Assembly (NCBI GenBank): GCA_002453315.1
Contig: DKGO01000147.1
Location: 1-33,605 of the forward strand
From: Caryophanales bacterium UBA6768
Lineage (GTDB): Bacteria > Bacillota > Bacilli > Bacillales_D > Amphibacillaceae
Direction: 5' to 3'
DNA length: 33,605 nucleotides
Position 1 is the stretch's first letter. Every line of letters begins with the position of its first letter. The notes under the pieces are model-generated. The model did not search any database. It saw only the letters and a program-made list of their open reading frames with translations, and was not told where the DNA came from. A program made the translations under genes and the position numbers. This document shows positions 16,911 through 25,937 of this stretch, in pieces.

Positions 16911-17963
16911 TTGCGTAATAATTTGGTTCATGACGAAAAACAAGAAATATTGTTGCAAGTAAAAGATTTAAAAACGTCATTTTTTACTGAAAACCAAGAA
17001 ATAAAAGCAGTTGACGGTGTCAGTTTTTCCATTCCGGAAGGGAAGACAGTTGGTTTAGTAGGTGAATCTGGTTCCGGAAAAAGTATTACGTCATTATCAA
17101 TATTACAATTAATAGAAGAGTCAGGTAAAATTGTAAACGGTGAAGTTTTATATAAAGGTGAGGATTTACTGGGAAAAAAATTCGAAGAGATGCGTAAAAT
17201 ACGTGGTAATGATATTTCAATGATTTTCCAAGAGCCGATGACTTCCTTAAATCCAACGCTAACAATAGGTCAACAAATTAGGGAAGTATACCAAGTTCAT
17301 CGAAAGGCCAGCAAAAGAAAGGCAACGGAAAAATCGTTGGAAATGTTGAAGTTGGTCGGTATCCCGTCACCGGAAAAAAGGTTAAACCAATATCCTTATG
17401 AGCTGTCGGGAGGTATGAGACAACGTGTCATGATTGCAATTGCACTGGCTTGTAATCCAAAATTATTAATTGCTGACGAACCTACAACGGCTTTGGATGT
17501 GACAATTCAAGCACAAATTTTAGATTTAATTAAGCAGTTACAACAAAAGTTAACTATGTCTGTTTTATTAATTACCCATGATTTAGGAGTGGTGTATGAA
17601 ACATGTGATTATGTTGCCGTAATGTATTGTGGGAAAATAGTTGAGTATGCAGATGTGAAAACTATTTTTAATAAGCCAAAACATCCTTATACAATTGGTT
17701 TATTAAATTCGATTCCTCCACACGACATTGACATTGAAGGTGATTTACCTGTTATTAAGGGGTCAGTACCAAGCCATGATCAATTGCCAAAAGGGTGCCG
17801 TTTTGCGCCAAGATGCCCTTTTGCAAGTGATATTTGTAAGGAGTTACCGGCTTTAGAGACAGATGAAAATGGTAATCAAATTCGTTGTTGGATTTATTCA
17901 ACACAATGGGACGGAGATCCGGAGGTTGATCCAAATGCTATCTACAAAAAAGCCAATTCTTAA
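16911..17963 (+). CDS. Peptide ABC transporter ATP-binding protein, DppD/OppD type (second system)
   Basis: A 350-aa ATPase: Walker A GESGSGKS, signature LSGGMRQR, Walker [13 protein letters not shown], switch His in LITHDLG, and a C-terminal region with [13 protein letters not shown] and the cysteines [15 protein letters not shown] ... RCW that could hold an iron-sulfur cluster. I choose the TTG at 16911 because it follows AGAGGAGGAG at the right distance; a TTG seven codons earlier (16890) has no site. Its 3' end overlaps the next gene by 29 bp, pointing to coupled translation. Confidence 0.92.
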   Translation: MRNNLVHDEKQEILLQVKDLKTSFFTENQEIKAVDGVSFSIPEGKTVGLVGESGSGKSITSLSILQLIEESGKIVNGEVLYKGEDLLGKKFEEMRKIRGNDISMIFQEPMTSLNPTLTIGQQIREVYQVHRKASKRKATEKSLEMLKLVGIPSPEKRLNQYPYELSGGMRQRVMIAIALACNPKLLIADEPTTALDVTIQAQILDLIKQLQQKLTMSVLLITHDLGVVYETCDYVAVMYCGKIVEYADVKTIFNKPKHPYTIGLLNSIPPHDIDIEGDLPVIKGSVPSHDQLPKGCRFAPRCPFASDICKELPALETDENGNQIRCWIYSTQWDGDPEVDPNAIYKKANS

Positions 17964-18939
17964 TGTCCAAAATTTAAAACAATATTTTCCAATTAAAGGT
18001 GGTTTATTAGGCGGCACCGTCAATCATGTGAAAGCGGTTGATGATATTTCTTTTACAGTTCATGAAGGTGAGACGTTAAGTATAGTTGGTGAATCAGGTT
18101 GTGGGAAATCGACTACAGGTAGGTCAATACTACGTTTAGATGAACCAACTGAAGGTGTTATCAAATTTTATGATCAAAATTTACTCGAATTAAGTAAAAG
18201 AGACATGAGAAAAAAACGGAAAAATATGCAAGTGATTTTTCAAGACCCTTATGCTTCACTTAACCCGAGACAGACGGTAAGACAAATGTTAACAGAAGCA
18301 ATTAAAATACAAGGTGTAGTCGCCAATGACAAAATAAATGATCGTATCGCTCATTTATTAGATATCGTTGGATTAAATGAGCACCAAGCAGATAGATTTC
18401 CTCACGAATTCAGCGGGGGACAAAGACAACGAATCGGTATTGCCCGGGCTTTATCTGTCGAACCTGAATTGATAATATGTGATGAAGCAGTTTCGGCGCT
18501 AGATGTGTCTGTTCAGGCACAAGTAATAAATTTATTAAAGGAACTGCAAAACGAATTTAATTTAACATATATATTTATTTCCCATGATTTAGGGGTTGTA
18601 CGTCATATTTCTGATCGAATTATCGTAATGTATTTGGGGAAAATTGTTGAAATAGCCGATAAGAAATCGTTGTTTAAAAATCCACAGCATCCATATACCA
18701 AATCATTATTATCAGCTATACCAAGTACGAGTGACGATAAGAAAAAAGAGCGAATTATCTTAAAAGGGGATATTCCATCACCAATCGACCCACCAACAGG
18801 GTGTCGATTTCATACCCGTTGCCCGTTCGCAACGGAAAAATGTAAAATCGAAGTGCCGGAATTAAGATTTGTAGGGGACCCTAGTGAAGGGCATCGTGCG
18901 GCTTGTCATTATTTTGAAGGTATTGATTGGGATGTTTAG
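17935..18939 (+). CDS. Peptide ABC transporter ATP-binding protein, DppF/OppF type (second system)
   Basis: A 334-aa ATPase and partner of the preceding subunit: Walker A GESGCGKS, signature FSGGQRQR, Walker B IICDEAVSALD (DEA rather than the usual DEP), C-terminal HPYTKSLLSAIPS and GCRFHTRCPFATEKC. The start is ATG 17935, preceded by GGAGG at 17921-17925, inside the end of the upstream gene. It is the last gene of the plus arm; no convincing intrinsic terminator was found in the 140 bp that follow. Confidence 0.92.
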   Translation: MLSTKKPILNVQNLKQYFPIKGGLLGGTVNHVKAVDDISFTVHEGETLSIVGESGCGKSTTGRSILRLDEPTEGVIKFYDQNLLELSKRDMRKKRKNMQVIFQDPYASLNPRQTVRQMLTEAIKIQGVVANDKINDRIAHLLDIVGLNEHQADRFPHEFSGGQRQRIGIARALSVEPELIICDEAVSALDVSVQAQVINLLKELQNEFNLTYIFISHDLGVVRHISDRIIVMYLGKIVEIADKKSLFKNPQHPYTKSLLSAIPSTSDDKKKERIILKGDIPSPIDPPTGCRFHTRCPFATEKCKIEVPELRFVGDPSEGHRAACHYFEGIDWDV

Positions 18940-19082
18940 AACCGGATTTCAGATAAAAAGGTCGTAAAATAATATATAAATTAATTGTGCAGTAGTAGTT
19001 TTTGTACTTAAAAGTATTTTAGTAATAATACTATGAATTAGGAATTATTTTGTAAATTAAAAGAAATTTTGGAAAGTAGTGA

Positions 19083-19529
19083 TTGATTATGACAGTGGCA
19101 ATATCATTAATGGAAGCGTGTATGCTTGAATCACTTGCAGGAAAAGGAATGTCCCATGAACATATCATTGAAAATATCAAAAACAATGATATAAGGAGTC
19201 TAAATGAATTTGATACTACATTTGATTTTTCCTATTTAGTAGAAAATAATATAGAAAATACCGAGAAAATTGAAGATGCCTTGAATGGTCCATATCAAGT
19301 AAAATTTGTTACTAGAAATGGATTAAAAACATTGTTGCGGTTAAAATATCAGTTAGAGGAAAATGAAGACTATAAAATGGTAGATACATGTTTTCATGGA
19401 ATGGAAATTAACGATGAGAAATTGGAATCATTGGCATTATTATTATCACCAAACTGGAAAATAGAAGAAGTTAATAGAATAGAAGATGGTCGTGTTGTCA
19501 TCAACATATGTAATGTTGTATCACAATAA
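19083..19529 (+). CDS. Hypothetical protein, 148 aa
   Basis: An acidic soluble protein (146 aa if it starts at the ATG at 19089) that I do not recognise. It has no signal peptide or membrane segment. The N-terminal half (LMEACMLESLAGKGMSHEHI) is helical and the C-terminal half alternates helices and short strands and ends with WKIEEVNRIEDGRVVINICN. A TTG at 19083 sits 6 bp after GGAAAG and an in-frame ATG lies six bases later, so either may be the start. Asn/Glu/Lys-rich codon use resembles the neighbours. It stands alone, about 140 bp after the second transporter operon, on the same strand. Confidence 0.65.
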   Translation: MIMTVAISLMEACMLESLAGKGMSHEHIIENIKNNDIRSLNEFDTTFDFSYLVENNIENTEKIEDALNGPYQVKFVTRNGLKTLLRLKYQLEENEDYKMVDTCFHGMEINDEKLESLALLLSPNWKIEEVNRIEDGRVVINICNVVSQ

Positions 19530-19637
19530 TAATCACTTAATTCGGAGACAGTACCCATACCTTTTAAACAAAAATGAATATTGTATAAATAGATGACAGT
19601 GAATCAGAATCTTCAAAATGAAAATTATGTCACTGAT

Positions 19638-19703
19638 TGTTCTCAATTATGGCAATTTTTAGGTTAGTTTATTGTCATAAACCTTTTTGAGAACAGTTTT
19701 TTT
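19638..19703 (+). terminator. Terminator-like leader structure upstream of the DUF438 gene
   Basis: Perfect 9-bp arms TGTTCTCAA (19638-19646) and TTGAGAACA (19687-19695) enclose a second small hairpin (AGGTT/AACCT) and are followed by GTTTTTTT. The structure ends 42 bp before the start codon at 19745. It could terminate the upstream gene, or act as an attenuator for the downstream gene; a segment CTGATT touching its left arm can pair with AATCAG about 30 bp upstream. Confidence 0.55.
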
Positions 19704-19744
19704 ATTTATAATAGGGATAAGTAGATTGATTGGCGGTGATGTTG

Positions 19745-20950
19745 ATGAATTTGCAGTATGATATGGACCGGATTGATTTGTTTAGGGAGTTGTTAGTTCG
19801 TTTACGTGAGGGTGGGGCTGGTGTTCGTAAGGATTTTGAATTTCACTTTGGGGATGCGAATGTAGTTGAACTATTGTTGTTGCAGTATGAGTTAGTGAGT
19901 GGGCGGAATGGTGTGAAGATGGCTGATGTGGTGCGTTTTAACGTAATGTTTCCGTTGTCCCTTGCTGAAGATGATTTGTTGGACGGGCATCCTGTGTTAA
20001 TTTTTAGGGAGGAAATTGCCCGGTTTCGTGATGTGTTAAATGAAGTCGGTGATAGTTTGGATTCGAAGGATGAAGCAACCCAAGGGCAGTTAGTTGATCA
20101 GATGACGCTACTTGGTGGGCTGTACAATCATTTTAATCGGAAGGAAAAATTGTTTTTTCCGATGATGGAGCGTGAACAGTTATATACACTTCCAAGGGTG
20201 ATGTGGCAGGAGGATGACCGTATTCGTGGTTTGTATCAGGCGGCTTTAAGGCGGATGGAAAGGTTGCCTTTAGTTGATATTGAGCTTGAGCGAAAGACTT
20301 ATAATCGTTTTGCCGGGGCGTTTCGGGAGATGTTGTTGCAAGAGGAATTGATTCTGTTGCCGGTTATGTTATCGACCTTATCGGAAGAAGTATGGTGGCA
20401 GATTGCAATTGAAAGTGATGCTTTTGGTTATGCAATGGGCGTTGTGGTAGATGCTCCGGCTACTACAGATATAGTTAATGTTGCTGGATCAGACCGCTCT
20501 TATGGTGATGTGGATACACAGAGAAATCTGCCGTTCGGTGGTGGGTTTTTATCTTTGAAGGAAGCAGATCTTATTTTAAATCATTTGCCAGTGGAGATTA
20601 CGTTTATTGATAAGAACGGGATTTTTAAATATTTTAATGAGCGTGGCAACTATGCTGATATGGTACTTGTGCGCACGCCTGCATCGATTGGTCGAAATGT
20701 TGCAAATTGTCATCCCCCCAAGAGTATGAAAAAAGTAATGCGGTTAATTCGTGAGTTGAAGTATGGGAAACGGAAGTCGGAGACGATGTGGTTTAAGAAG
20801 CGTGACCATTTTGTTCATATTACGTATACAGCATTATTTGATAATGATGGAGAGTATCTGGGGATTTTGGAATGTGTACAAGATATTCAGCCATTTTTTG
20901 AATTGGAAAGGGAGGCCAAAAGAGGGATCAGTCGTATTGGTGAGGAATGA
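19745..20950 (+). CDS. DUF438 / hemerythrin-like / PAS domain protein
   Basis: A 401-aa cytosolic protein with three parts: an N-terminal DUF438-like helical region (1-70), a hemerythrin-like bundle (about 75-235) and a C-terminal PAS domain (about 275-385) with the family motif GRNVANCHPPKSMKKV. Hemerythrin-type ligands visible are His82 (GHPVLIFREE), His129 and Glu134 (YNHFNRKEKLFFP), Asp157 (WQEDDRIR) and Glu200/201. The His usual in the DVHAALF motif seems to be replaced (NVMFPL, Met68), so the di-iron site may be incomplete. Such proteins are thought to sense oxygen, NO or redox state. The start is ATG 19745 after GGCGGTGAT; upstream in-frame starts lack a spaced site. Confidence 0.82.
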   Translation: MNLQYDMDRIDLFRELLVRLREGGAGVRKDFEFHFGDANVVELLLLQYELVSGRNGVKMADVVRFNVMFPLSLAEDDLLDGHPVLIFREEIARFRDVLNEVGDSLDSKDEATQGQLVDQMTLLGGLYNHFNRKEKLFFPMMEREQLYTLPRVMWQEDDRIRGLYQAALRRMERLPLVDIELERKTYNRFAGAFREMLLQEELILLPVMLSTLSEEVWWQIAIESDAFGYAMGVVVDAPATTDIVNVAGSDRSYGDVDTQRNLPFGGGFLSLKEADLILNHLPVEITFIDKNGIFKYFNERGNYADMVLVRTPASIGRNVANCHPPKSMKKVMRLIRELKYGKRKSETMWFKKRDHFVHITYTALFDNDGEYLGILECVQDIQPFFELEREAKRGISRIGEE

Positions 20951-20977
20951 TCATTCACGTAACGGATTATCAATCAT

Positions 20978-21067
20978 ATGACGTTTAAAAAAATAAAAGG
21001 AGCGTTAGGCAGCGAAAAAATTATCGAAAACACGGAAACACTTTTAAACGGTAGATATGTTTCGTGA
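20978..21067 (+). CDS. Possible 29-aa small ORF
   Basis: ATG at 20978 opens a frame starting MTFKKIKGALGSEKIIEN and ending NGRYVS. It has no good ribosome binding site and spans a 9-bp inverted repeat (CGTTTAAAA at 20982-20990 and TTTTAAACG at 21042-21050), which may be the real feature here. It is listed only because the composition is protein-like. Confidence 0.15.
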   Translation: MTFKKIKGALGSEKIIENTETLLNGRYVS

Positions 21068-21135
21068 TGCATAATAACAGCAGATATTTTTTCAAAGCAA
21101 AGGCAAAACTACACAGAAAATTAACTTCAAAAAAG

Positions 21136-21165
21136 AAAATCAGGGCCCTCCCTGATTTTTTTATT
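21136..21165 (+). terminator. Intrinsic terminator after the DUF438 gene
   Basis: AAAATCAGGG and CCCTGATTTT arms around CCCT, followed by TTTATTTTT. It lies about 185 bp after the DUF438 stop. The rest of the gap up to the next gene at 21338 holds no other clear feature apart from a TCGTTGGGA direct repeat just before the start. Confidence 0.8.
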
Positions 21166-21337
21166 TTTCGAAAGAAATATTCGCTAACCCGTTTAAGCAA
21201 ATAATGGAAAGGGAATGGTCAAAATACACATAAACCCTTTTTGCTCGCCATTCGATTAGGTTAATATTCAAAAATCGGGGAAAATTAAAAAAGACTGTTC
21301 ATCGTTGGGAAATTAAAGGTTTCGTTGGGAGGAACAT

Positions 21338-22942
21338 ATGAAAATATTATCGACCATGTTAGTTGTTGTTTTGGCAATTTTATTTTTATTAGCGTTTATT
21401 TTATTAGTGATGGTAGTATATTATTTTTTATTTGACCGAAAGCAAAAGGAGCATTCTGTTTTACGTAATTATCCGCTAATTGGTAGGATGCGGTATTTTT
21501 TAGAGAAAATTGGTCCTGAACTTAGGCAATACTGGTTTGATAGTGATTCAGAGGGTAAGCCAATTCCCCGCGATGATTATATCCATATTGTTAAGGCAGC
21601 CAAATATAAGCGGCAAGTGATTGGATTCGGTGCAAAGAGAGATTTTGACAAGGAAGGTTTTTATATTCGTAATGATATGTTCCCTAGGTTAACTGAGGAA
21701 TTGGATATTGATCGTGATACTGTGTCACTCACAAATCGATACTTATTAATTCGAGACCCACTGTTCACTCGCCGTGTTGAAAAATTAGAGAAGGATGAAT
21801 CATTGGCTTACTTGTTAAGAGATGAAGATGCTGTTGTCATCGGTCCCAAGGTGAAAAATCCTTTTGTCGCCAAAGGGATAATTGGCATGTCCGCAATGAG
21901 CTATGGTGCCCTAGGGAAAAATGCAATCACTGCGTTATCGAAAGGGTTAGCTCAGGCAAAAGGGACATGGATGAACACAGGTGAAGGTGGACTGTCCCCA
22001 TACCATCTTGAGGGGGGAGTGGATCTTATTATGCAAATTGGGCCCGCCTTATTTGGTATTCGTGATTCTGAAGGCAGACTAGACGAGAAGGAATTAAAAC
22101 GAAAGAGCGAACTGCCCGAAATAAAGGCATTTGAAATTAAATTAGCCCAAGGGGCAAAAACACGTGGTGGGCATATTGATGCGGAAAAAGTAACTCCAGA
22201 AATTGCGGATATTCGCAAATTAGTCCCTTATCATTCAATTGACAGTCCAAATCGTTTTCATGAGTTTGATAATGTTGAGAAAATGTGTGAATTTATCGAA
22301 TATGTTCGGGGTGTTACTGAAAAACCTGTGGGAGTGAAAATAGTTGTCGGTGGCGTCGATAGTGTCATCCCTTTGGCAAAATATATGCGGGATACTGGGA
22401 AGGGGCCAGATTTTATTACTATTGATGGTAGTGAGGGTGGTACAGGTGCCTCCTATCCCGATTTATCGGAAAGTGTTGGCCTGCCAATTAAATCTGCCTT
22501 ACCAATTTTACACGCAACGTTAAAAAAATATGGTGTTCGTGATAAGGTCAAAATTATTGCATCCGGAAAATTATATAGCCCTGACAAAATTGCGATTGCT
22601 CTTGCTATGGGAGCAGATTTGGTGAATATTGCTCGTGGCTTTATGATTTCTGTCGGCTGTATTCAGACATTGAAATGTCACACGAATAGTTGTCCCGTAG
22701 GGGTGACGACGACAGATGAAGACCTACAAAAAGCATTAGTAGTTGATGAGAAAAAACATCGGGTTGCTAACTATGTCATTACCCTACGGAAGGGATTATT
22801 TCGGGTTTCCGCTGCTGCAGGCTTACAATCGCCTACACAATTTTCTGAAAAAAATATAATGTACAAAGATGACCACGATGTCGCTTTTCCGTTAGAAACT
22901 ATTTTACAAAAAACTTACGATCAGATTCCGGTAGAAGATTAA
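21338..22942 (+). CDS. yerD: FMN-binding glutamate synthase family protein, YerD-like
   Basis: A 534-aa protein matching the stand-alone glutamate synthase alpha-type domain of B. subtilis YerD (about 525 aa). One N-terminal membrane helix (about 4-32) precedes a cytosolic (beta/alpha)8 FMN domain with GEGGLSPYH, the substrate/FMN-loop TIDGSEGGTGASYP (about 360), SGKLYSPDKIAIALAMGADL and a cysteine group GCIQTLKCHTNSCPVG (about 439-455) at the place of the 3Fe-4S ligands of glutamate synthase. It lacks the glutaminase and GXGXG domains of true GltB, so it cannot use glutamine itself; its real reaction is unknown. The ATG at 21338 follows TGGGAGGA. It is a single gene. Confidence 0.88.
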   Translation: MKILSTMLVVVLAILFLLAFILLVMVVYYFLFDRKQKEHSVLRNYPLIGRMRYFLEKIGPELRQYWFDSDSEGKPIPRDDYIHIVKAAKYKRQVIGFGAKRDFDKEGFYIRNDMFPRLTEELDIDRDTVSLTNRYLLIRDPLFTRRVEKLEKDESLAYLLRDEDAVVIGPKVKNPFVAKGIIGMSAMSYGALGKNAITALSKGLAQAKGTWMNTGEGGLSPYHLEGGVDLIMQIGPALFGIRDSEGRLDEKELKRKSELPEIKAFEIKLAQGAKTRGGHIDAEKVTPEIADIRKLVPYHSIDSPNRFHEFDNVEKMCEFIEYVRGVTEKPVGVKIVVGGVDSVIPLAKYMRDTGKGPDFITIDGSEGGTGASYPDLSESVGLPIKSALPILHATLKKYGVRDKVKIIASGKLYSPDKIAIALAMGADLVNIARGFMISVGCIQTLKCHTNSCPVGVTTTDEDLQKALVVDEKKHRVANYVITLRKGLFRVSAAAGLQSPTQFSEKNIMYKDDHDVAFPLETILQKTYDQIPVED

Positions 22943-23175
22943 ATGTGGTCCCATTGCGAAAGTGATATGTTGTTGGTTCGAATAGTGTTGAATGGCTTAT
23001 TTTTAGAAAATAATATATGGATTGGAAGGCGATAATTATTACAAGCATGATTGGTTCAGAATGAATGCAACCCCATTTACTTTTTCTTCCCCCTAGTGAC
23101 GCAGAACACATTTAATTTATGGAATATTTGCTACACTATGTGTGATTAATGGTTACGAAGGGGAGGTATTTTTTG

Positions 23176-24006
23176 TTGAAAAGGAATATAGCATTTGTAA
23201 CGATTGTTTTGACGTACTTTTTAATTGTCTTTGGAGGGTATGTTGCATCCTCAGAATCTGGGATGGGATGTGGTCCGGAATGGCCTCTTTGTAATGGCAA
23301 AGTGATCCCGGAATTGCACGGTGAAACATTAATTGAATTTGGCCATCGTTTTATCGGGGCAATTCTTTTTTTGTTTACTGTTATTTTATTTTTTAAAGTA
23401 AAAAAAGAATCTAGTAGTCGATTCTCAAAAACTATTGCTAATTGGATGCTTGGTTTATTCATTTTACAATTGATTGCGGGAGCAATTGTAGTGTTTTACC
23501 ATCTCCCTCCAATTATTATCACAATTCATTTATTAATCGCAATCGTCTATTTGGGTATTCTTATCTGGTTTTGGCGCCATCCTACCGAAGGAATGGCACA
23601 AATGAATGAGCCATCGATTAAAAAACATTTATCATTACTAAGTCTTTTAATATTTGTAACCATCGGCTTTGGTGCCTACGTGAAACATAAGTATTACGGT
23701 TTGGCATGTGGATATTTAAGTTGTGGTGATACATTTTTTCCGACAACTATTCCGGAGCTACTACAAACAGCCCACCGGTTGCTAGCTGTTCTCTCCGTAG
23801 TGTATATCTTATTTATGATATTTAACGTGACAAATAATAAGTTGAAAGGGCGCATGTATCTAGCGTTTTTCGTTATCTTGTTACAATTTATAATTGGTAT
23901 GATGACAATTTTATCGTTTGTTTCAATTTCTTATGCAGTATTGCATTTAGCAGCTGCAACTTTGTTATTTGCAATTATAATCGAAGCAAGAATTTCCATG
24001 GGATAA
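23176..24006 (+). CDS. Heme A synthase-like protein (COX15/CtaA family)
   Basis: A 276-aa membrane protein with eight helices in two four-helix halves. The heme-ligand histidines are His57 (EFGHRF, with Glu54), His118 (ITIHLL), His200 (QTAHRLL) and His257 (AVLHLAA), matching the four conserved histidines of B. subtilis CtaA. Two extracellular cysteine pairs are present: Cys32/Cys39 in GMGCGPEWPLCNG and Cys178/Cys183 in GLACGYLSCGD. The family oxidises heme O to heme A for cytochrome oxidases. No ctaB or oxidase gene is adjacent. I choose TTG 23176 after AAGGGGAGG (TTG 23173 is equally possible); an in-frame ATG at 23149 lies upstream of that site. Confidence 0.85.
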   Translation: MKRNIAFVTIVLTYFLIVFGGYVASSESGMGCGPEWPLCNGKVIPELHGETLIEFGHRFIGAILFLFTVILFFKVKKESSSRFSKTIANWMLGLFILQLIAGAIVVFYHLPPIIITIHLLIAIVYLGILIWFWRHPTEGMAQMNEPSIKKHLSLLSLLIFVTIGFGAYVKHKYYGLACGYLSCGDTFFPTTIPELLQTAHRLLAVLSVVYILFMIFNVTNNKLKGRMYLAFFVILLQFIIGMMTILSFVSISYAVLHLAAATLLFAIIIEARISMG

Positions 24007-24124
24007 TTTCTATCCTTTTTTTATAGTGAAAAACTAGCCCATGTTATAACATCCTGTCAAAATTATAGTAGCATAAGGGTGAAATTAACAATTTTCCTTA
24101 CATAGTACACCAATGAATTATGAT

Positions 24125-24157
24125 AAAAAAATCAGGGATTATTTCCCCTGATTTTTT
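24125..24157. terminator. Bidirectional intrinsic terminator between convergent genes
   Basis: AAAAAATCAGGG and CCCTGATTTTTT arms separated by a short loop, with an A run on one side and a T run on the other, placed between the CtaA-like gene (plus) and the DUF2207 gene (minus). Its arms closely resemble those of the terminator at 21136. Confidence 0.88.
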
Positions 24158-24174
24158 CCATTTAAATGAACACT

Positions 24175-25923
24175 TTAGCGTGTTCCACCGCCACTTCCGC
24201 CTCCAAAGGAGCCGCCTCCACCGCCAATACTTGCACTTCCACCGCCACCACTACTACTTGTTGTAGTAGCACGGGCTTTGTTTGTTTGAGTTGCGACAGC
24301 GGTTGCCATGACAACGGATTTTTCCTTAAATAATGATTCATCTTCATACTTTGGATAGATTGCTTTGAACTGTTTCATTACTTCCTCAGTTAGTCCAAAG
24401 AATCCTGCCCAAATCATGATTTCATCCCAGATCATGACATTGACAGCGTCATGCTCATGAACTAATGAAAAGTCATGCAAATAATTTATATATTTGTACA
24501 TGTTATCTTCAATTTCTTTACCAGATTCCGTTATGTGAAATTGTGTGTATTTTTTAAAGATAATTTTCTTTTCCTCACTTGTTACATGGTTTAGTTTTTC
24601 CAAATATCTAGCGGAACTGTTTCTCACGCTCGTTTCCCAATCAAATAGACGCTTTTGATTTCGTTGTGCCCAACTTGATAACCTTCCTTGTGGCAGGACA
24701 CCATCAGCACCTGCGGCACCATCTAACATATTAAACAGCTTGCCTTCTAATGATCTGTTTTCGTTTTCGCGTTTTAGCATGAATATTGTTGTTTGATTTC
24801 GCTTGAATATCGTCCCTACCTCAGATTCATCAATGCGGATTTTTTCTTCCTTAATCCATTTTAACAAATAGGCGGTTAATATGTTTTCGAAATTTCCAAC
24901 CCCCATGATGTAGGCAATATAATATACATATGCAAAGCCTTTTTCAAATGGGTAGTCCCTGTAATATTCATCCTTAAATTTACGCTTAAACTTCCCTGGT
25001 CGTACTGTGCTACCACGAGCTACGATAAATACAACGACGATGAAAATCAGAATGGCAATTCCACCTAAAACGACAACCCCTAATATGACAAAAAAGATTG
25101 TAACGACCGTATTAACTGATACAGTGGTGCCACTGCCATCATTTGTCGAAGTCGAGGAATCCCCACCAGTACCAAGGGCTAGGTCCAAATCATAGTCACT
25201 ACCTTCAAAGGCTTCCTCCTTAACATCCCTTATTGTTCTATTTAGAATATCGTTTGTTGAAAAAACACCTTGATTAAATTCAACTAGGATAGTGACATAA
25301 TTGTCCGAACTTAGTGGTTGATCACTATTTGCGATAACCTTTCCATCAACAAAATTAACTTCTCCATGATAACCGAATGCCCAAATTCTTTCCTCATCAT
25401 TACTTATCGGTTTATTGGCCTCAATTTCAATGGTCACACGTTCTGGTGGGATATTTGTTCCCGGATTTACAAATTGCCAGAATAAAATTTGTGCATCATC
25501 CAATTGTTTAATAAAATCAGTGATAGTATATTGTAATACATATTCGTGTTGGCCATATTCACCAATTCCCCAGGCCAATTCATAGCCTTTTCCGGTATTA
25601 ATAATCCCGTTTTTAAACGTTTTTTCTTCTCTTGATGCATCGATGTTCCAATTTTCGATAAAATCATATTGTTGTCCATTTTCTGTGACAGTAAAATTTT
25701 GTATCGTTGAAGCACCTAGATTTTCTATAACGATATAATTTTCGGTTCCTTCAGATAAGTCTGCTTGCCTTGTTTCAGTAATATCAGCACTTCCATCATC
25801 ATTAACAAAAACGTGAATATGTTGATTTTCAAGTTTATGTGCAGCATGTGCGGTATCAATACCGAAGAGGCTTATCATTGTGACAAAAGTTAAAATGAAA
25901 AAACCAAGTGTGATTTTTCGCAT
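24175..25923 (-). CDS. DUF2207 domain membrane protein with Gly-rich tail
   Basis: A 582-aa membrane protein. It has a signal peptide (MRKITLGFFILTFVTMISLF, cleavage near AHA-A at 27-28), an extracellular beta-rich DUF2207 region to about 260 (starting with LENQHIHVFVNDDGSADITE), a Gly/Ser/Thr-rich linker, a strong membrane helix at about 271-298, a basic cytoplasmic part and a C-terminal tail made almost only of Gly and Ser (from about 560), as seen in many DUF2207 and TPM-type proteins. The ATG at 25923 follows AAAAGGAGACAAC. It lies 14 bp downstream of lemA; LemA and DUF2207 genes are commonly paired. Function is not established; an envelope role is likely. Confidence 0.88.
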   Translation of the reverse strand: MRKITLGFFILTFVTMISLFGIDTAHAAHKLENQHIHVFVNDDGSADITETRQADLSEGTENYIVIENLGASTIQNFTVTENGQQYDFIENWNIDASREEKTFKNGIINTGKGYELAWGIGEYGQHEYVLQYTITDFIKQLDDAQILFWQFVNPGTNIPPERVTIEIEANKPISNDEERIWAFGYHGEVNFVDGKVIANSDQPLSSDNYVTILVEFNQGVFSTNDILNRTIRDVKEEAFEGSDYDLDLALGTGGDSSTSTNDGSGTTVSVNTVVTIFFVILGVVVLGGIAILIFIVVVFIVARGSTVRPGKFKRKFKDEYYRDYPFEKGFAYVYYIAYIMGVGNFENILTAYLLKWIKEEKIRIDESEVGTIFKRNQTTIFMLKRENENRSLEGKLFNMLDGAAGADGVLPQGRLSSWAQRNQKRLFDWETSVRNSSARYLEKLNHVTSEEKKIIFKKYTQFHITESGKEIEDNMYKYINYLHDFSLVHEHDAVNVMIWDEIMIWAGFFGLTEEVMKQFKAIYPKYEDESLFKEKSVVMATAVATQTNKARATTTSSSGGGGSASIGGGGGSFGGGSGGGTR

Positions 25924-25937
25924 TAAGTTGTCTCCTT

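Noticed and set aside
22899..23111. Minus-strand 70-aa frame between the YerD-like and CtaA-like genes
   Set aside because: It overlaps the end of the upstream gene, has no ribosome binding site and no recognisable domain.
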